From the NCBI GenBank assembly GCA_949358305.1, contig OX442314.1, positions 17,229,060 to 17,293,059 on the forward strand: a stretch of 64,000 nucleotides of DNA. The letters are read 5' to 3'. This DNA is from Strigamia acuminata (Eukaryota; Arthropoda; Chilopoda; Geophilomorpha; Linotaeniidae). The notes beneath the pieces were generated by a model. The model ran no database searches. It worked only from the letters and a program-made list of their open reading frames with translations, and was not told where the DNA came from. Both the position numbers and the translations under genes were made by a program. Below, in pieces: positions 34,090 through 48,077 of this stretch (position 1 is the first letter of the stretch; every line of letters begins with the position of its first letter).

Positions 34090-37000
34090 ATGGCCATGTC
34101 TACAACACTCAACATGAGACCCATTTTCGCGGGATACCCTTTTCAAGGTAAACTAAACATTTCTCATATACATCGAAGCCGTTGCTTCGATTGCTTTTTA
34201 CAATTCAAAACGCACACATTAATCTAACTTTAATTTTCGCTAAATGGACGAGCAGTTAACTGATTTATTTAATTATGTGGTTTAATTTAGTATATTTAAA
34301 TATTTAACGCCACTGTTACGCTTAAATTGGAATATAATTCATGTTGTTAATATAACATTTTGGTTTAGCCATTTCAAACGTTAATAAACAACACTGCACG
34401 ATGCAGTAAAAGTTTTCAAGTTTTATTCGAAATATTCATTTCTTTTGGAAATGATAAATTTAACCTTGTTTATTAATTAATTTGCGAATGATTTTTATTT
34501 TTCAAATTTTAGACAACAAAAATAAACGCAAAGCACTTTCCCCCAACTCTTCTTGATGTCATTTGCTTGTCTTTTTCGCTGATATTATATCTGGAAAAGC
34601 ACGCAATTGTTTGGGTGCGGCCTGCTCTCAATTTAATTTAATGAAAATTTATTAAATTGGAAAATTTCTAAACAAACGGTTTTTTTTTGTCATTCCAACT
34701 TCTATTAGTTCTTGTTTTCCCCTCTGAAAACTATTTGTTTGTTATCACTCATCAGATCGTTTGCAATTGCTCGCATCCTGTGAAAACATGAGGACAGTCA
34801 TTCCCGCACGCGCTAACTTTCTGCACCTCCAAAGCCTTATCACTTGCAAATCCGTTTTAAGTTTTAAAATGTTCTTTTAAGACTTCCAAAGTGGCCCATT
34901 TAAGCTCGTATCCCCTTTTCATACCAGCAAAGAGGGAGAACGTTATGTTGCGGGGGAGTCAGTGATCAGAGGCGGTGAGTTAGAAGATGAAGGCGGGAAG
35001 GGTGGTAGAAAGAGAACCCGGGGTTTCGTTCTTCAAATTACACCAAGTCATTTATAGACAATATGGGTCTTAGATGCTTCCGAGCACTTTGGGGACCAGC
35101 CAAGCAGCACGCGCCCCTAAAACACACCCGTCTTTGCAATCGGAGTCCTTTTTTTGGGTTCGGTCGAGAGGGTGCAACCAAAGGCGAGTGTAGCGGACTC
35201 TGTGAGCTACACTGGCGGTGTTTGGTATCATGCGCGTATGAAATAATTTCGCAGAAAAATTGTAATGGAACCGAGGCCACCCATGATCAAAATGCGAGGG
35301 GAAATTTTTTAAGACGCGTGCTGGGGGTGTGATTATGAGGGACAGTACCTGACAGAAAAAGGCAGCGAGTTTGGCGAATAATTGTCAGGTATCCATCAGA
35401 TGAGCCCCCACAGGGTGAAACGGACTCAACTGTCAGAGATACCGAGGCATCTTAATGTGTGGAAATCACAGGCCTATAATGGTTGAGTGTGCGCGATTAA
35501 TATTCAACGCAGATCCGGTGATGGAGGGAAGCCGCTGGCCACTTTAATGAACACTTTATTATGTTTTTGGTGAAGAAAAAAGGCGCGCAGATGTTGCCCG
35601 TGTTAACACCTGAAAGAAAAGAAAAATAAAAGAGGGGAGTGAAATGCCATTAAATAAAGAAGAAACAAATTTACGCGAGTGTAAAACGATCAGACGAGTA
35701 ATTGCACCAATCATAAGGTGATGACAGGGATAAATAAACAAAAGTTAGATAATTTAAATTGCCATTCGGCCAGTTCTCTCATGTCAAAAGACTAATTCCA
35801 ACTTTGATTGAACAAAAGAAAAAAATGCAATGTCGGGTTTCACAGATACCATAATTATCCAATGTTAGCCGGTACCGATATTGTCTTCCTAAATATCGGC
35901 CGATACCAATGCCGACATTTTAAAAAAAAATCATTTTTTTAAAAAAATAGAACAAGTATATAAACAATAGGTGCATTTATAAAGTGATGGTTAACTTGTA
36001 GTTAAGCATCTTTTGTTGTTTAAATGCGACTGAAAACAGACTAAATCATCCGCCATTTTGGAAGCTAGATCGAGACAAGCGGTTTAAAAATCAGTTTAAA
36101 TATGTTGTTTAAAATGCTGTTTAGTCTAAATTACTTTACGAATGTGCCTAGTTTTCCGTAGCACTAATGATAAGTTTAAAAATGATTTTTCACGTTTTGT
36201 GATTATACCTGTGTTGTTTTTGACACCATTCTTCGGAATGTTGCAGCGTCTGCTTGGGAGGGCTTATGGCTACAACAACTGAGGTTGAAAGGTTGAAATG
36301 AGTTTCAGCGTTTAATTGAATGATGGGTCTTTTCTTCCATCTTGCTGCTAGTGACAATCGGCCAAAGATCTAAAGTGACCCCCCCGGCTCGTGATTATAG
36401 GGTATCAATGTCTGAGTGGAGCAGCTCACTCTAAGGCGTCCTCTCCCGATTCCCAATATCTTCCACACGAAAGGGTTAACAAATCTCCAGCTGAGTTTTT
36501 GTCAAGATATTTTATTTATGTTTCTAAAGTGTCAGTGATTTATCGAAACAAGAAGCTTTACACTTGTCATGGAAACCGATTACAGGAAACAACAAAGTAA
36601 TCTAATACTGCACAAAAAGTAAAAAAAAAAAAGAAAAAAAGTACAATCATTCAGGTGAAGGAAAAAAAAATGTTAAAAATTATCTTCTTCCACGTGTTAA
36701 GATAGATTGAAATCTGAGAAAGCACTTAACATTGGCCCGGCGGTATACCTTTTACAAAGTGGAGCACAAACAACTCGACTCAACATTTATGTCATTGACA
36801 AGTTCCTCTTTTTTGAGCCTTCTGTTCTCCATCTGTGAAGGAGATAAAAAAACAAGAGAGAAAAGAAAGAAGGCCCCTTTTCAACAGTTGCATCTTGCAC
36901 CCAAACTCAGTCACGCGCACTTTTTCTCACCCTAAATGCGCCATTTTCAGCGTTCTTATCACGCAGAAGTGTCTTCATTTTCGAAGCAAAACAACTGCAT

Positions 37001-38432
37001 TTGTTGTACATGATGAAAAGCCGTTGAAAAATGTGCTCGAGCAAACATCTACATCCATATAACATGAACCATCAGGCAACAATTTGTCTCTTTTATTTAA
37101 AAAAAAGAATACCGTACATAAAATAAACATACCATTGTTAATTGTTTATAAAAATCCTCACCTGGGGTGTTGATAATGTTCGATGGAAAATTGATCGATG
37201 AAGTGGCGCCTAGACACGAATCTTTTAGCGTTTCTTGTATTCATCCTTCCTGCATGCCAGACTTGGCATCCGCGCGAGCCCATCATTACGGCATTAGTGC
37301 TTAATTAATTACACTTGTCACACAGAAGACCGCCATGTTGGCAGCATAATTAGCCAGCAGGGGAGCGTTTCCTTCCATCTTTTGAGTCGAACGCCGCGCA
37401 TTTAGCATACCACACATCGCCAGACTCACACGGTCATTCACTTGAGCTCCATATTGCTCTTTCAGAGCAAAATGGACATTTCTTGGAAGACCTGTGTTCA
37501 GCAAATTTATAATTAGGCCTAACACCATGATACAGGCAGGAAGGGTTCTATTCTACAATTGAAATAATCCATTAGCAAATGAAATGACGTCATTACGTTC
37601 GATTCCCCATGAGGGGCTTTGGGATGGTATTCGGTAATGTTTGTTCACGTGTCTGGCCTCAGGTGATAAAATTATAATTATCTATTTTTAAAAAAGGTTT
37701 ATTGATTTTTTTTATTTTATTTTTTGGAACAATGTTGTTATTTTTGTAATTAACGAGTGCATTTTTGGTTTATTTCCAGGCCAGGGTCGTGTGAATCAGT
37801 TGGGTGGAGTATTCATCAATGGACGACCGTTGCCCAACCACATTCGACTCAAGATAGTCGAAATGGCGGCAGCAGGAATCCGGCCGTGCGTCATCAGCCG
37901 TCAACTGCGCGTCTCTCACGGTTGCGTCTCGAAAATTCTCAACAGATATCAGGTGAGACTGGCATCTAATTCGTTTCTTAATACTCGCTAATTTAATTGA
38001 GCGGAAAAGTGATGAACAAGCAATTTGCATTTTGACGAATAAAGATAAAAACCAGCTTGACAGGCTGCTCAAATCAATCGGCTTCTTTTAACTTTAAGTT
38101 TTATCTGAGAAAAAAAAATGAAATACTTTCATTAATAAATTAAATAAATAAACCCTTCAGGTTTTTTGAATTTTCTTGACGTAATTTAGTGTGACAATAA
38201 TCCAATATACAAGAAACGAAGGGGAGTGGGGAAATTGGGTGACTTAATTTATGTTGAATTGTTTTATTCTGTTGCTAGGAAACGGGTAGCATCCGACCAG
38301 GTGTAATCGGGGGCAGCAAACCTCGAGTTGCTACACCTGAAGTGGAGAAAAAAATCGAAGAATATAAGAAGGAGAATCCGGGTATTTTTAGTTGGGAAAT
38401 TCGTGACAGATTAATCAAAGTAAGTATAAATA

Positions 38433-38473
<41 letters not shown>

Positions 38474-41400
38474 GTATAAAAATTAAATATAATTTAATTG
38501 ATTAGCAATGATATAAAAATGTGCAAATTATTCGTTAAGCAGGAGGGCATTTGTGACAGAAGTACTGCACCGTCGGTGAGTTCCATCAGCAGAGTACTCA
38601 GGGGACGTTCAAAGGGCGAAATGGATGAGGATTTGCTCCTCGAGCGCAAGGATATGGAAAAAGGGGGCACTAAGCACACCATCGATGGAATTCTGGGTAA
38701 GTTAAAAGTTTTGGATTTATCGTTTTTGAGGCAGTTAAATGATTTTTAAATTGTATATGATTGAAATATCTGCGGACAAGGTGGTCAAATGCGAAATTTC
38801 ATACTCTTTTGACACCGCGGTCCACGAGCACAACCCACCTCGAATGTAATGAGTTATTTGCCTACGGCTTCCTCACGATTAGAGGGCGGTAAGAAAAGAT
38901 GTGATCCGCCCACGCATCCATCACCTGGGCGCAGGCAGATGAATGAAAACGCAACGCCGCCTCGTGCAAAAGTGAATGAAATTTCGAGTCATTGCTCGCA
39001 AATCAAATTATCATTAGATTAAAACAACTTGAAATATACATTGCTTAATGTTTATGCAGTCAACTAATTATTAGTCAGCTTAGAAGGAGAAATATCTTCC
39101 CCAGTTTATGAATTTGTGGCCGCCTTTAGTGGCTAATAAGTGGAAAGGCGCCATTAATGGAGCGGATACAGTCGGGTCACGCGTCCAATATTACCCGCTA
39201 ACCCCTCGCGTTTCCTTTTCCATTATTAGTGGTTGACAGCTTTTCTTTTTATCTCATCTCCTCGTCCCCGGTCTTTTCCCCAACGCTATTCTTAAGTGAT
39301 TTAAATGTGACGTCTGCAAGGTGATTTTACTTATGTTTTTTAAGGGTTCAGTTTTGTTCGTCGGTTGTTGTGGGGGTGGCTCGCGCGTCTCTAATGGGCT
39401 GGAACGACCCCCCTTTAAGTTGGGCGAGAAAGACCCTTGTTGGCAGGTGGTGTCACCTGCTTTGGCCCATTGACCACCGACCAAGAATCACCTTACAGAG
39501 GAAATGGGGAAATTTGACTTCTCGCTTTGGTGTTAAAGCATATCGAGTTGTTTGGTTTTTCAAGCTTAAAGTGATGTGAAATTGGTGTTTGGGGAGAAAA
39601 TAAGGGGAATAAAATTGATTAGTCAGTCACAGTTGTATCTTTGTGTAGTTAAATAGCCGAAACCAAACGAATATTTGATTAGGAAACGTGTAAACTTGAA
39701 TTGGATCGTGAGCATCTTCGTGTTTATGAATTGAAAATATTGAAAACACTAAACAGTTTTTGTAATTGTTCGAGTGAATAATTCGTGGATGAAATAGTTG
39801 AATGGTTTCTATCATCCAACATGACATGTCGTTCCTTTGTCTTCTTTAATGTTCCGAGACGGTGACTTTTGTATACATGTGATGTAATAAGATGTGAAAG
39901 CCCCGGGGTGGGCTCTCGAGGAATTCGCCTCATTTTAACGGACAATTGCGTTCGAAAGTACTTTGGGAGCACACAGTCCACTGATGCCCTCGGCGGGAGG
40001 TCCGTGTTTGGCGAGGTCGACTCCTTTTGATGCCAACTCTGCGTATATGACTTCCATTGTGCACGCACCCTGTCGAATGAAGAGGCATCTTCTCGCACCC
40101 CTCTGCGCATGCTCCTGGATCACAATGAACCGTTGGGGGCCACGTTTCGGTTTGGCTCCATCCCTGGGGGAAATGTCAGCCCATTATCACCTTGTGCTGA
40201 GGAGCCCACCTCCAACCCGCTGTGGGTTGCTTTCACACCTGCGCTTCACCTGATGAGCAGTGTCTGTCAAACGAAGCTATTACTGCACTCCTCCTGCAAC
40301 CCCAGTGGGAGGAAGGACCCGCAACATATGTGGTCATTTCGTTTCTAAGTAAAACTCAAGTGCTGCATTATTTTCCTCGCTTTTCTCGTCGAATGGAAAA
40401 TTATAAAATCTATTTTTCTTATTTTTTTTTCCATTTTTTTGAAGGATTGGACTTTATACATTTTTCGTCTTAAAAACCGAAGCCGGGTTAGCTTGCTTTT
40501 CCTTATTTATCGTTTTAACGAGAAATGTTGCAATATTATTTTAAAAATTGTTTGATTAATTTTTTTTCGTTTGTGGTTTTTGAATTATTTATTGAATCTG
40601 GTTTGAATTCTCTTTTTTCGTTTTTTGAGAGTCAATTGTCAATAAATCTCAGCTGGCCAGGTGATAGGGGGAGGATAAGAAAAAGGGAGAGCGAGGGGGA
40701 CTGTTCTCACGTGTATCCCTACAGGCGTTGCGTGTAGCCGAGTGATTAAGGTCACAGGCCAAACCCTAATGATGCATGGAGCTAGGAATTAAGACAAGGA
40801 GCCCTCGAACGCCACCCTGTAATCACAGTCCATAAACATGGCGGCCTTACAGCTCAATCGCAGTCCAACTCCCTCGACTCGGCCCAATACTATCGAGAAA
40901 GGTGTCAGGAATATTTCGAGAGCAATATGTCTCCACGAACAGGTGTGTGACTGACGGACTCTTTAAGTTTTTATCTATCCCCCGATGTTTAACTTTAATC
41001 AGGTTGAATTAGTGGATGTTTCAAAACTGACAAGGAAATTACGTGGTATGGTAGCTGTGAATTGTGTTCTTAGCTTTTTATTATCATTAACTTTTTTTGG
41101 TTTTGGTCTGCTGGTCCGCAATCAAACATTAAAAAGATGGATAAAATGGAGGCTGAGTAATTATGGTGAGAAGTCGGAAGCATGTGCAGCGGTGCGTTCG
41201 AATCGGAGAAAGTCTTGCATCTCCAATGAAGCGGAACCGGGCAATTACACGGCTCGAATGAACGGGGCCTCGTTTCACGGCTCCCGCCAAGGGGCCGAGG
41301 ACTTGACCACCCTGACACGCCTATAAAAACTTGCACTTTTGGTTGTTTGGGCTCTGATTGATTTGTAGCGAAATGCTACAGGGATTTGAATTGAAAGAGA

Positions 41401-44400
41401 CCTCAAATAACAAATTAAATGTTTCGTTTATTTATTGAAATAATTTAAATCATATATTAAAAGCTTGCAAGTGTTATTTCTCGTTTCAAATAAGCGCTTA
41501 AATGAAATTCTAAAGGAAGAGGTTAGTTGTTATGAGCTTTTTGTTAGTGCGATGTAATGATGAGTGTTGCCGTGGCTAGATCCGTGTCGCTTTTTAATCA
41601 AAACGCACTCAGGGGTCCACGCCGTCCGAGATGCCGGTTTTAATTTACACCTGTGCAGGAGTTTGCGAAAATACGTGGGTAATTTGCCAACGAGTAGCCA
41701 AGCCTTTTCAATTTTTCTTTATAATATTGTAGATTTAATTTTAAGTAGAAATTTAAAAATGAGTCGAGGGGAGTTTGAAAGGAGAAAGGAAAAAAAAAAG
41801 ATGTTTGTCTGATTTGAAAATGAAAGCATGAAGTTGCCTGAAGGAGGCAGTAAATGAGTAAAAATTATCCACATGTCGCTTATTTATACGGTTGTTATGA
41901 GGCGCACGCGACGCCGCCTTATCAGATGATGGATCAGATGCTGAGGTAGACACGGGGTTATCGCAACTCGAGTCTCGAATTCATCTTCGTTTTCACGAGA
42001 TTAGTGACTCAAGATGAATGTCCTATCGCAACATGGTCGCGGAGGATTTTCTATAGATGTGTACAAATTGTTTAATCGTTTTAAAATTGAAATGTGGTAA
42101 TTAATTGATTCGGATTCTTGAAAAATGACCATTGACACCACACATATATACACACCGTTGATATAGTTTAGGTCATTGTGCAATTCTTTTAAAACACTCC
42201 GAGACCCGACTGTTCCGTGCAGTTTTTGATAAATGTTTTTCATCATCGATCTAAACAATCACCTTCTCAATAAGCGAACGTATCTGGTACACACCTGGCG
42301 TACCAAATTGCAAAAACTGAAGAATAAAAAATACTCCGCACTATAGTTCGGCGTTTCTCAAAATGGTGGTCTCCGGACTGGTACCGGTACGGGTCCGCGA
42401 GCAAGAGACTGCCGGTCCGCCATACTGTTGAAACGCAAAGATTATTAGTAGAGTAACGTTAGGTTATCCATTCCGTAACACATTAGGACTAAAAAATAGC
42501 ATATTCTGAGAAGCGCTGTAGACAAACAATGGTTTAAAAACTTGCGATGCTTGTCTGCGCTATGTGCGGTTTTTAGTGACTCATTATTTAACCGGAAAGC
42601 AAATGCTTTTTCGGTTATTTTATACTACAGTGAAACATTTTAGTTGCATACATATGTGAGGACAATTTGTAAGTTTATTCAATTATTATTCTTGAGTTTT
42701 TATTTACTTGAGGCGCCAATTGGGCGAAATTCTTCGGAAAGAAAAAAATAACTATAGCACATTTGTTTGTGTATTACAATCGTTTGAAAAGCAAATCAGT
42801 TTGTTCGTTTCATTGCGATCATTTTGGTTTGCATTGGTTGCTTGGCAGCCTAGTGTATCTACCGTGGGAACAGCGGGGGATGAGGAAGGGGCGAGGCGGC
42901 ACGGCCTGAGGGAAATGCGGTGAAGTTCAAAGCGCGTCCTTCGCAGGCGCACGCGGCGCTCTTGCCAGGGGCCCCATGTCAGATTCACGCCTTCGTAAGC
43001 GGCCGTGGGAGGACCCGGGAACCCACCTGCAAATACCGGCGCCTTCATTTCGTACCGATACACAGGTGCGAAGAAATGCACGAGCACATCGTCGTTCCAT
43101 AAGAACTTGATCCGATCAAGTGTCAAAGACGAAGAAAAAAAAGTTATAAAAACATAAGTTTCTTTTATCTTTTCTTTATGAATCTTTTTTGCGATGAAAA
43201 AGGGGATTTGAGTCGATGATTTCTCAAGATGGAGAATGTGCGTTGTCATGACCCTTTTGCCGCCTCTTGTCGTTGCGAGGGGTCCCAGGGGTCCCACCGC
43301 AGGTAGTTTTTGTTTGGTGGAGGGAAAGTGGATTGGAGTTAACGGAGCCGCCAAGCGTATTAATTTTCATTTGCACCGACCTACCGACCCTGGCCAATTT
43401 ATTAGGATCGAGTCGTGGGGATGTAGCGGGTGGGGCAAAATGCGGGCTCGGTGGCCGAGGACGCGATCTTGGCCCCCGGCCTCCACCACCACCCAGGGTG
43501 ACGGGAGAGATTTGTAGGCCTACTTGCTCGCTAATAGCTATCAGGTGTTTCGCGGAGGGATATAAAAGAAGAGAAAAAAATTGGACAAACTCGTTGTTTT
43601 CATTTTTGAACGCATTTTTTTTATTTAGGGTGTTTGACCGTGTTTGTTTGTGGGGCCAGATGTTGCAGATTGGTGGGTGTTGAGGTTACATTTGCTGGAT
43701 TTGCAGCTTCAAACGGGAGTTTTATGAACGGATGCCTTGTTGCTACTACTTTAAGGAGAATGAAGGCAGCAAATTGCCGTATCGGTGATAATTTATTCAT
43801 AGACGTCGTCATAGTTTGAAAAGAAATGAGAAAGTTAAAAACATCGGAGTATGTAATTTAGTGGCATTTTAGACCTAGAAATAGTATATTATTAAAAAAA
43901 AATCGAAGGTCTTAATTGCATGATGAAAATAGTCTGGAAAATACTAAGGTTTTGTTTTCTATTATTAATTTTAAAAGTTTTTCTTTTACTTGAAGGTTTA
44001 TGGTTCTTTTTTGGTTTTTTTTTTGTGGGGATTAAATTTAAAATTGCCGTAATTTAAAAAATAAATAATAAAAAAAATTTAAAAAAACGTTAATAGTGAC
44101 ACAGATGACTTAAGTGAGTTGGAAAACGCCAGGGGAAAGTGGAATTAAATTATTAAATTATTGAATGACCCTGTCGCGTGTCCAAGTGCCTTTGGCTGAT
44201 GAAGATGGACAATTGCGCATGCTCAATTTGTCTCATTTATGAAGCAGAAACAACGCGGCGTCTAGGCCAATTAGGTAGGAATGTGGAGCAATGTATAATT
44301 AAGTCGGTGATGAAGGTGACAGTAAATGGCTGAAATTTTAATTCGACATTAAAAAGTAGAAACATTTCATTTCCGATGTTTTTCTCCGAGTTTTTCGAGC

Positions 44401-47400
44401 TCGAAAAGCCCACAGTTGTTTGAAGTTTTACCATATCTTTTGTAGTGCCCGCTGCTTTTATAAATGGCTCTATAATTATCCGGATGCCACACTGGCTGAG
44501 TCACGTTCACACAAACCCGCGTCTATTGAGCATTCGTTTAATTTTTGTTTCCCTCTTTCTTTGATCCTTTTGTGTTTTTGTCATCCGTGAGAATGCGCAA
44601 AGTCACTGCTCACCCTTTTTATTACACCTGGAGATTTTTTCTTTCTTTCTTTCTTTCGTTCTTCGTCTCAATTTTTCAATTTTTTAATTTTCAAATTGCA
44701 GGTAGAGAATCTGACAACTCGGATTGCGAATCCGAACCCGGTATCGCACTCAAACGAAAGCAGCGCCGCAGTCGGACAACGTTTACCGCGACTCAACTGG
44801 ACGAATTGGAAAAAGCATTCGAACGTACGCAGTACCCGGATATATACACCAGAGAAGAGTTAGCCCAAAGGACTAAACTAACAGAAGCTCGCGTACAGGT
44901 TCGATTTTGACAGCAACAAAAGCAAAAAAGAAAAAGTCTACAACTATCGGGTTATTTTTTCCCCTTTAATTAATCAGGTGTGGTTCAGTAATCGCCGTGC
45001 ACGTTGGAGGAAACAAATGGGTAGCAGCCAAATGAACAACTTCAATCCTTTAGGCCTATCAATGGCATACCCTACAACTACACCTTATCTACTTCCTGAA
45101 CCCACTTATGCAGCGACACCTCAAGGTAAATCCATTGTTAAACATAGCAATTAAGCACGTCTTTAGTATTGGGAATTGGCTCATTGTAGTGCTAGTGCCC
45201 ACCCTTTAAATCAAAGTGTCCTTACGGGTGGGTCCTTTTCACCTTGAGACCGGCCGTCGGCAACATTCTCGTAACTCAGCACGGGCGACAGGTCGAGAAA
45301 TGCGCGTAATGAATTTACAAGGGTGTGAGGGAGGGGAGAAACGGAGTTAAAGGACACCGCTTACACAGGTGATAAAAAGGAGGATGATTTATAAAAATCT
45401 ATTTAATTATTTAAATGTGTAAAACGTCAGTTAGCGTTTGATTTCAATTAATATGTGCGCAGCATTATTCCATGCTGAGGCATACACGGCGCTGACTAAA
45501 GGGTCGCCATCTATCATCACGGGGCCACCCTGACTCTTGTTGCGACCACCATCACCGTGTTAGGCAGTAACCGACACCCCGCCCGCCTTGTCCGCGGCTT
45601 GTAAGGGCACTACCCCTCTTCTTATCCCCTACCTTCTTTGTGGGCGGCCTAGAAACCCCGCCCTTGCCTTACAATTTATTCTTTTTGCACTTTATTATTC
45701 ATAAGTTGATCCCTGTATGTGCATGCGCGTCCACGCTTCATCGCTCCATTCATCTAGACTAAAATGTCGCTAATAAAAAGGTGTATCAATAAAAGGTTTG
45801 TTTGATTTTTATTTAAGATGCGGTCAGTTTGCATCAAGGTTCTAGCGCCAATGTTCCCTTACATCATCAGAATATGAGCGGGACTGATACCAGGACTAAT
45901 TTAGCGTATGCTAATATTGGAGATACGTATGTGAGCAACTCTGCACTGCAGTCTCAGGTATTTATGTTGTCCTTTATTCTTCCTTCTCTCTTTTTTTTTT
46001 TAGCTGGCTCATCCTTTAGTAAGCGAATAATAGAATTATAAATAACCTAAGGCGATATGTTGGGGGATAAAAGATTGTGTTCATTGACCCTTCCATCTGT
46101 ATGAGGAAAATGGATTATGCGGCTGTTGTTCCTCATAAAGCAGACTGTTTGTCTATGCAGTCAGTTGGGAAAGGAATTTTTTTTAAAGCAAATTCGTATT
46201 TTGGAGAATTTATTAAGTTTAAATCTGGTGTTTAGCTCTTGTTATTACTTTTTAATTTGTATTCCACAAGCATTAGGGAAGAATTAAGGTTTTTTTAATA
46301 CCGTTTAGCTCAATGAAGACTAAATGATTGCTTTTTAAATTACTATATATTCTGGGTTTCTGGCACTTGAATTGTACCAAATAACTCTGAAAAGCAGTTT
46401 TCTTTGTAATTACATCATTTATTGCAGAATTGAATATGAACTGAAAAGCCTACAACTGGTTTACTGCTAAAACATCAAAAAAAATTCTTTATTTTGGACT
46501 AGGGGAACTAATGCTGAACTTGTCATGTTTGAGTTTTACGCCTTCCTTACCCAAACAGATAACAGATTTTTAGTTGTTTTTTTTATAAATAAATAAAAAA
46601 AAACATGGGAAAAAACTGACGCCTTTATCTCCTAAAACGTTTATGAACTTCCAGGTGGAAGTTTGACGAGGAAATTAATAGATTGAGGCATAGAAGAGGA
46701 GATTTGTTAAGGGAAAAAAAATTCTAATAAAAACTTTGTGTATTAAAATAGCAGTTTTAAAAATTAAGTATACACCAGCAGAAGTACTTCTGACACCAGC
46801 AAGTATCGGGTAAAATTGTTGAAATTCTTCTATGATGTTACACGTAGATATACGCTCGGTTTGCGTGTCGTGTCGCCCAGTTGTGAAGAATATGGGCGCA
46901 AATTACAGGGCGGCGAAGGTGGGCGCACGAGGGTCTCGCGCGGAATATACCGAGTTCGGCTGGCCCAGCGGCAACACAACATCTTTGGGGTTGGTCTTCT
47001 TCACACGGAGATTCAATTTCTGTCTTCATTTAATGTGTGCCGTCCGGGGAAGGCATTTAAGACAATTGTGTGGGACAATTTTTACAATTGACGGGGGTAA
47101 AAACATCACGCAAAATAAATCTTTTGTTATTTTTATTAAATTTATTTATTTGTTTGTGATTTTTTTTTAATTTGTCGTACGTGTATTTATTTTTCAGATG
47201 CTAAATATGCTCAATTCTAGTGCTCCAACTTCTGTAGGGAATACTACTGCTTCTACTGATTATCATCACCACCATCAGCTCAACGGAGCATCAGGATCTG
47301 ATGTTGATACCTGGACTAATGCATCGGCTGCGGCATTACATCCACGGGTTTCGGTAGCGCGTGAAGCTTCGGTCAACACTTGGGGCCACGCAACTCTTCC

Positions 47401-48077
47401 TGCCGGGACTCCCGATGCGTTCGGCAGTATGTTGGGTCCACCAGTTGCAAGCGACCCGTTCTCGACTGCTCCTTTTAATTCAATGGGCACTTATTCGCAT
47501 AACAGCATGGAGATTAAACCATCTTTCTACTATACGGGGCAATTCGCCGCAGGTAAGTAAGTACACCTTCCATTTTTTTTTAAGTTTCATATTCACGTTA
47601 AAAATAATCGTTTAAATTTTGTCTGAAATTTTTTGATTTGATTGTATATAGACTTAGAATAAAATCTGAGTGATCCAAAATTTTCAGATGAAATTTAGTG
47701 ATTTAGAAGACTTGTTTCATTGTGCTCAAGTTATAATTTCATGTAGATAATGAAACGTAAAATAACTGTGTTACAATTGCATATTTATTTGCACCGTATG
47801 TTATTTCTGATATGTAGTCGTAAAATTCGAACACAAAAAACACTTTTATAGTCCGAAAATGTAAATTTAACTTAGATTAAGCTAATTACATTTCAGGAAT
47901 GACAAAAGGCAATTGATAAGAATTTATTTTCAATTTTATCACGCGGATTAGTACAATAATCTGAATTTCTTAACAGGCAATCATTCTACACTATGCAAAG
48001 AGTTTGACACTAGCGCTTCATTGGCAAAACTGAGACAGAAGTCGAGGGAACATGCAGTCACATTGGGACTCATGTGA
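34090..48077 (+). CDS. Pax3/7: Pax3/7 transcription factor (gooseberry/pairberry type), 9 coding exons
   Basis: Paired-box homeodomain transcription factor for segmentation, neural and muscle patterning. Coding exons: 34090-34147, 37780-37952, 38279-38419, 38543-38696, 44702-44898, 44978-45125, 45818-45957, 47198-47552, 47977-48077, giving 488 residues. The short N-terminus ([20 protein letters not shown]) resembles insect gooseberry more than vertebrate PAX3/7. The paired domain starts [20 protein letters not shown] and runs to SISRVLRG. An octapeptide-like HTIDGILG follows, then an acidic linker and a full homeodomain ([20 protein letters not shown] ... [15 protein letters not shown]) with the Pax-type serine at position 50. 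The last exon encodes an OAR-like motif ([18 protein letters not shown]), as in vertebrate PAX3/7. The histidine-rich stretch HHHHQL is in exon 8. Introns 1 (3.6 kb) and 4 (6.0 kb) are much larger than elsewhere in the window, as expected for a developmental gene. Confidence 0.97.
34148..37779 (+). other. Pax3/7 intron 1
   Basis: 3.6 kb with GC-richer islands at about 34890-35460, 36230-36480 and 37170-37680 among AT-rich sequence. Around 35865-35925 there are repeated TACCGATA/TATCGGCCGATACC words that look like an old hAT-type transposon remnant. There is no coding signal. The islands are candidate enhancers by composition only. Confidence 0.4.
38440..38469 (+). repeat. Poly(A) run of 30 bases
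   Basis: An uninterrupted A run, 20 bases after the exon 3 donor of Pax3/7. It is a simple repeat without other signals. Confidence 0.95.
38697..44701 (+). other. Pax3/7 intron 4, between octapeptide and homeodomain exons
   Basis: 6.0 kb, the largest intron in the window. GC-richer, high-complexity islands lie at about 38800-39240, 39890-40340, 40640-40950, 41150-41330, 42830-43110 and 43210-43560, between AT-rich stretches. Open frames inside them (up to 200 codons) match no family and overlap on both strands, so I take them as chance frames in GC-rich DNA. A short hAT-like remnant is at 42349-42518, and a (TTTC)n microsatellite at 44639-44657 lies just before the homeodomain exon. Confidence 0.45.
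42349..42518. mobile_element. Short degenerate hAT-type element
   Basis: The left end GGCGTTTCTCAAAAT and the right end ATTCTGAGAAGCGCTG form an imperfect inverted repeat of the CAGxGxTTCTCAA type common in hAT transposons. The interior has paired GGTCTCCGGAC/GGTCCGCGAG words typical of such elements. I find no clear 8-bp target duplication and no transposase. Confidence 0.45.

Noticed and set aside
35865-35925. TATCGGCCGATACC-type words in Pax3/7 intron 1
   Set aside because: Suggestive of an old hAT element, but I cannot define two ends or a target duplication, so not called as a feature.
40727-40800. tRNA-like A box (GTAGCCGAGTGATTAAGG)
   Set aside because: No matching B box (GGTTCGAATCC type), no anticodon arm and no acceptor stem could be drawn, so not a tRNA gene.
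42752-43354. 200-codon minus-strand open frame in Pax3/7 intron 4
   Set aside because: Composition follows the local GC island, plus-strand frames overlap it, no family resemblance, and no splice structure.
46816-47170. Open frames of 91 and 112 codons before Pax3/7 exon 8
   Set aside because: They lie inside intron 7, overlap in two frames and resemble no protein; the real exon 8 begins at 47198 after a clean acceptor.
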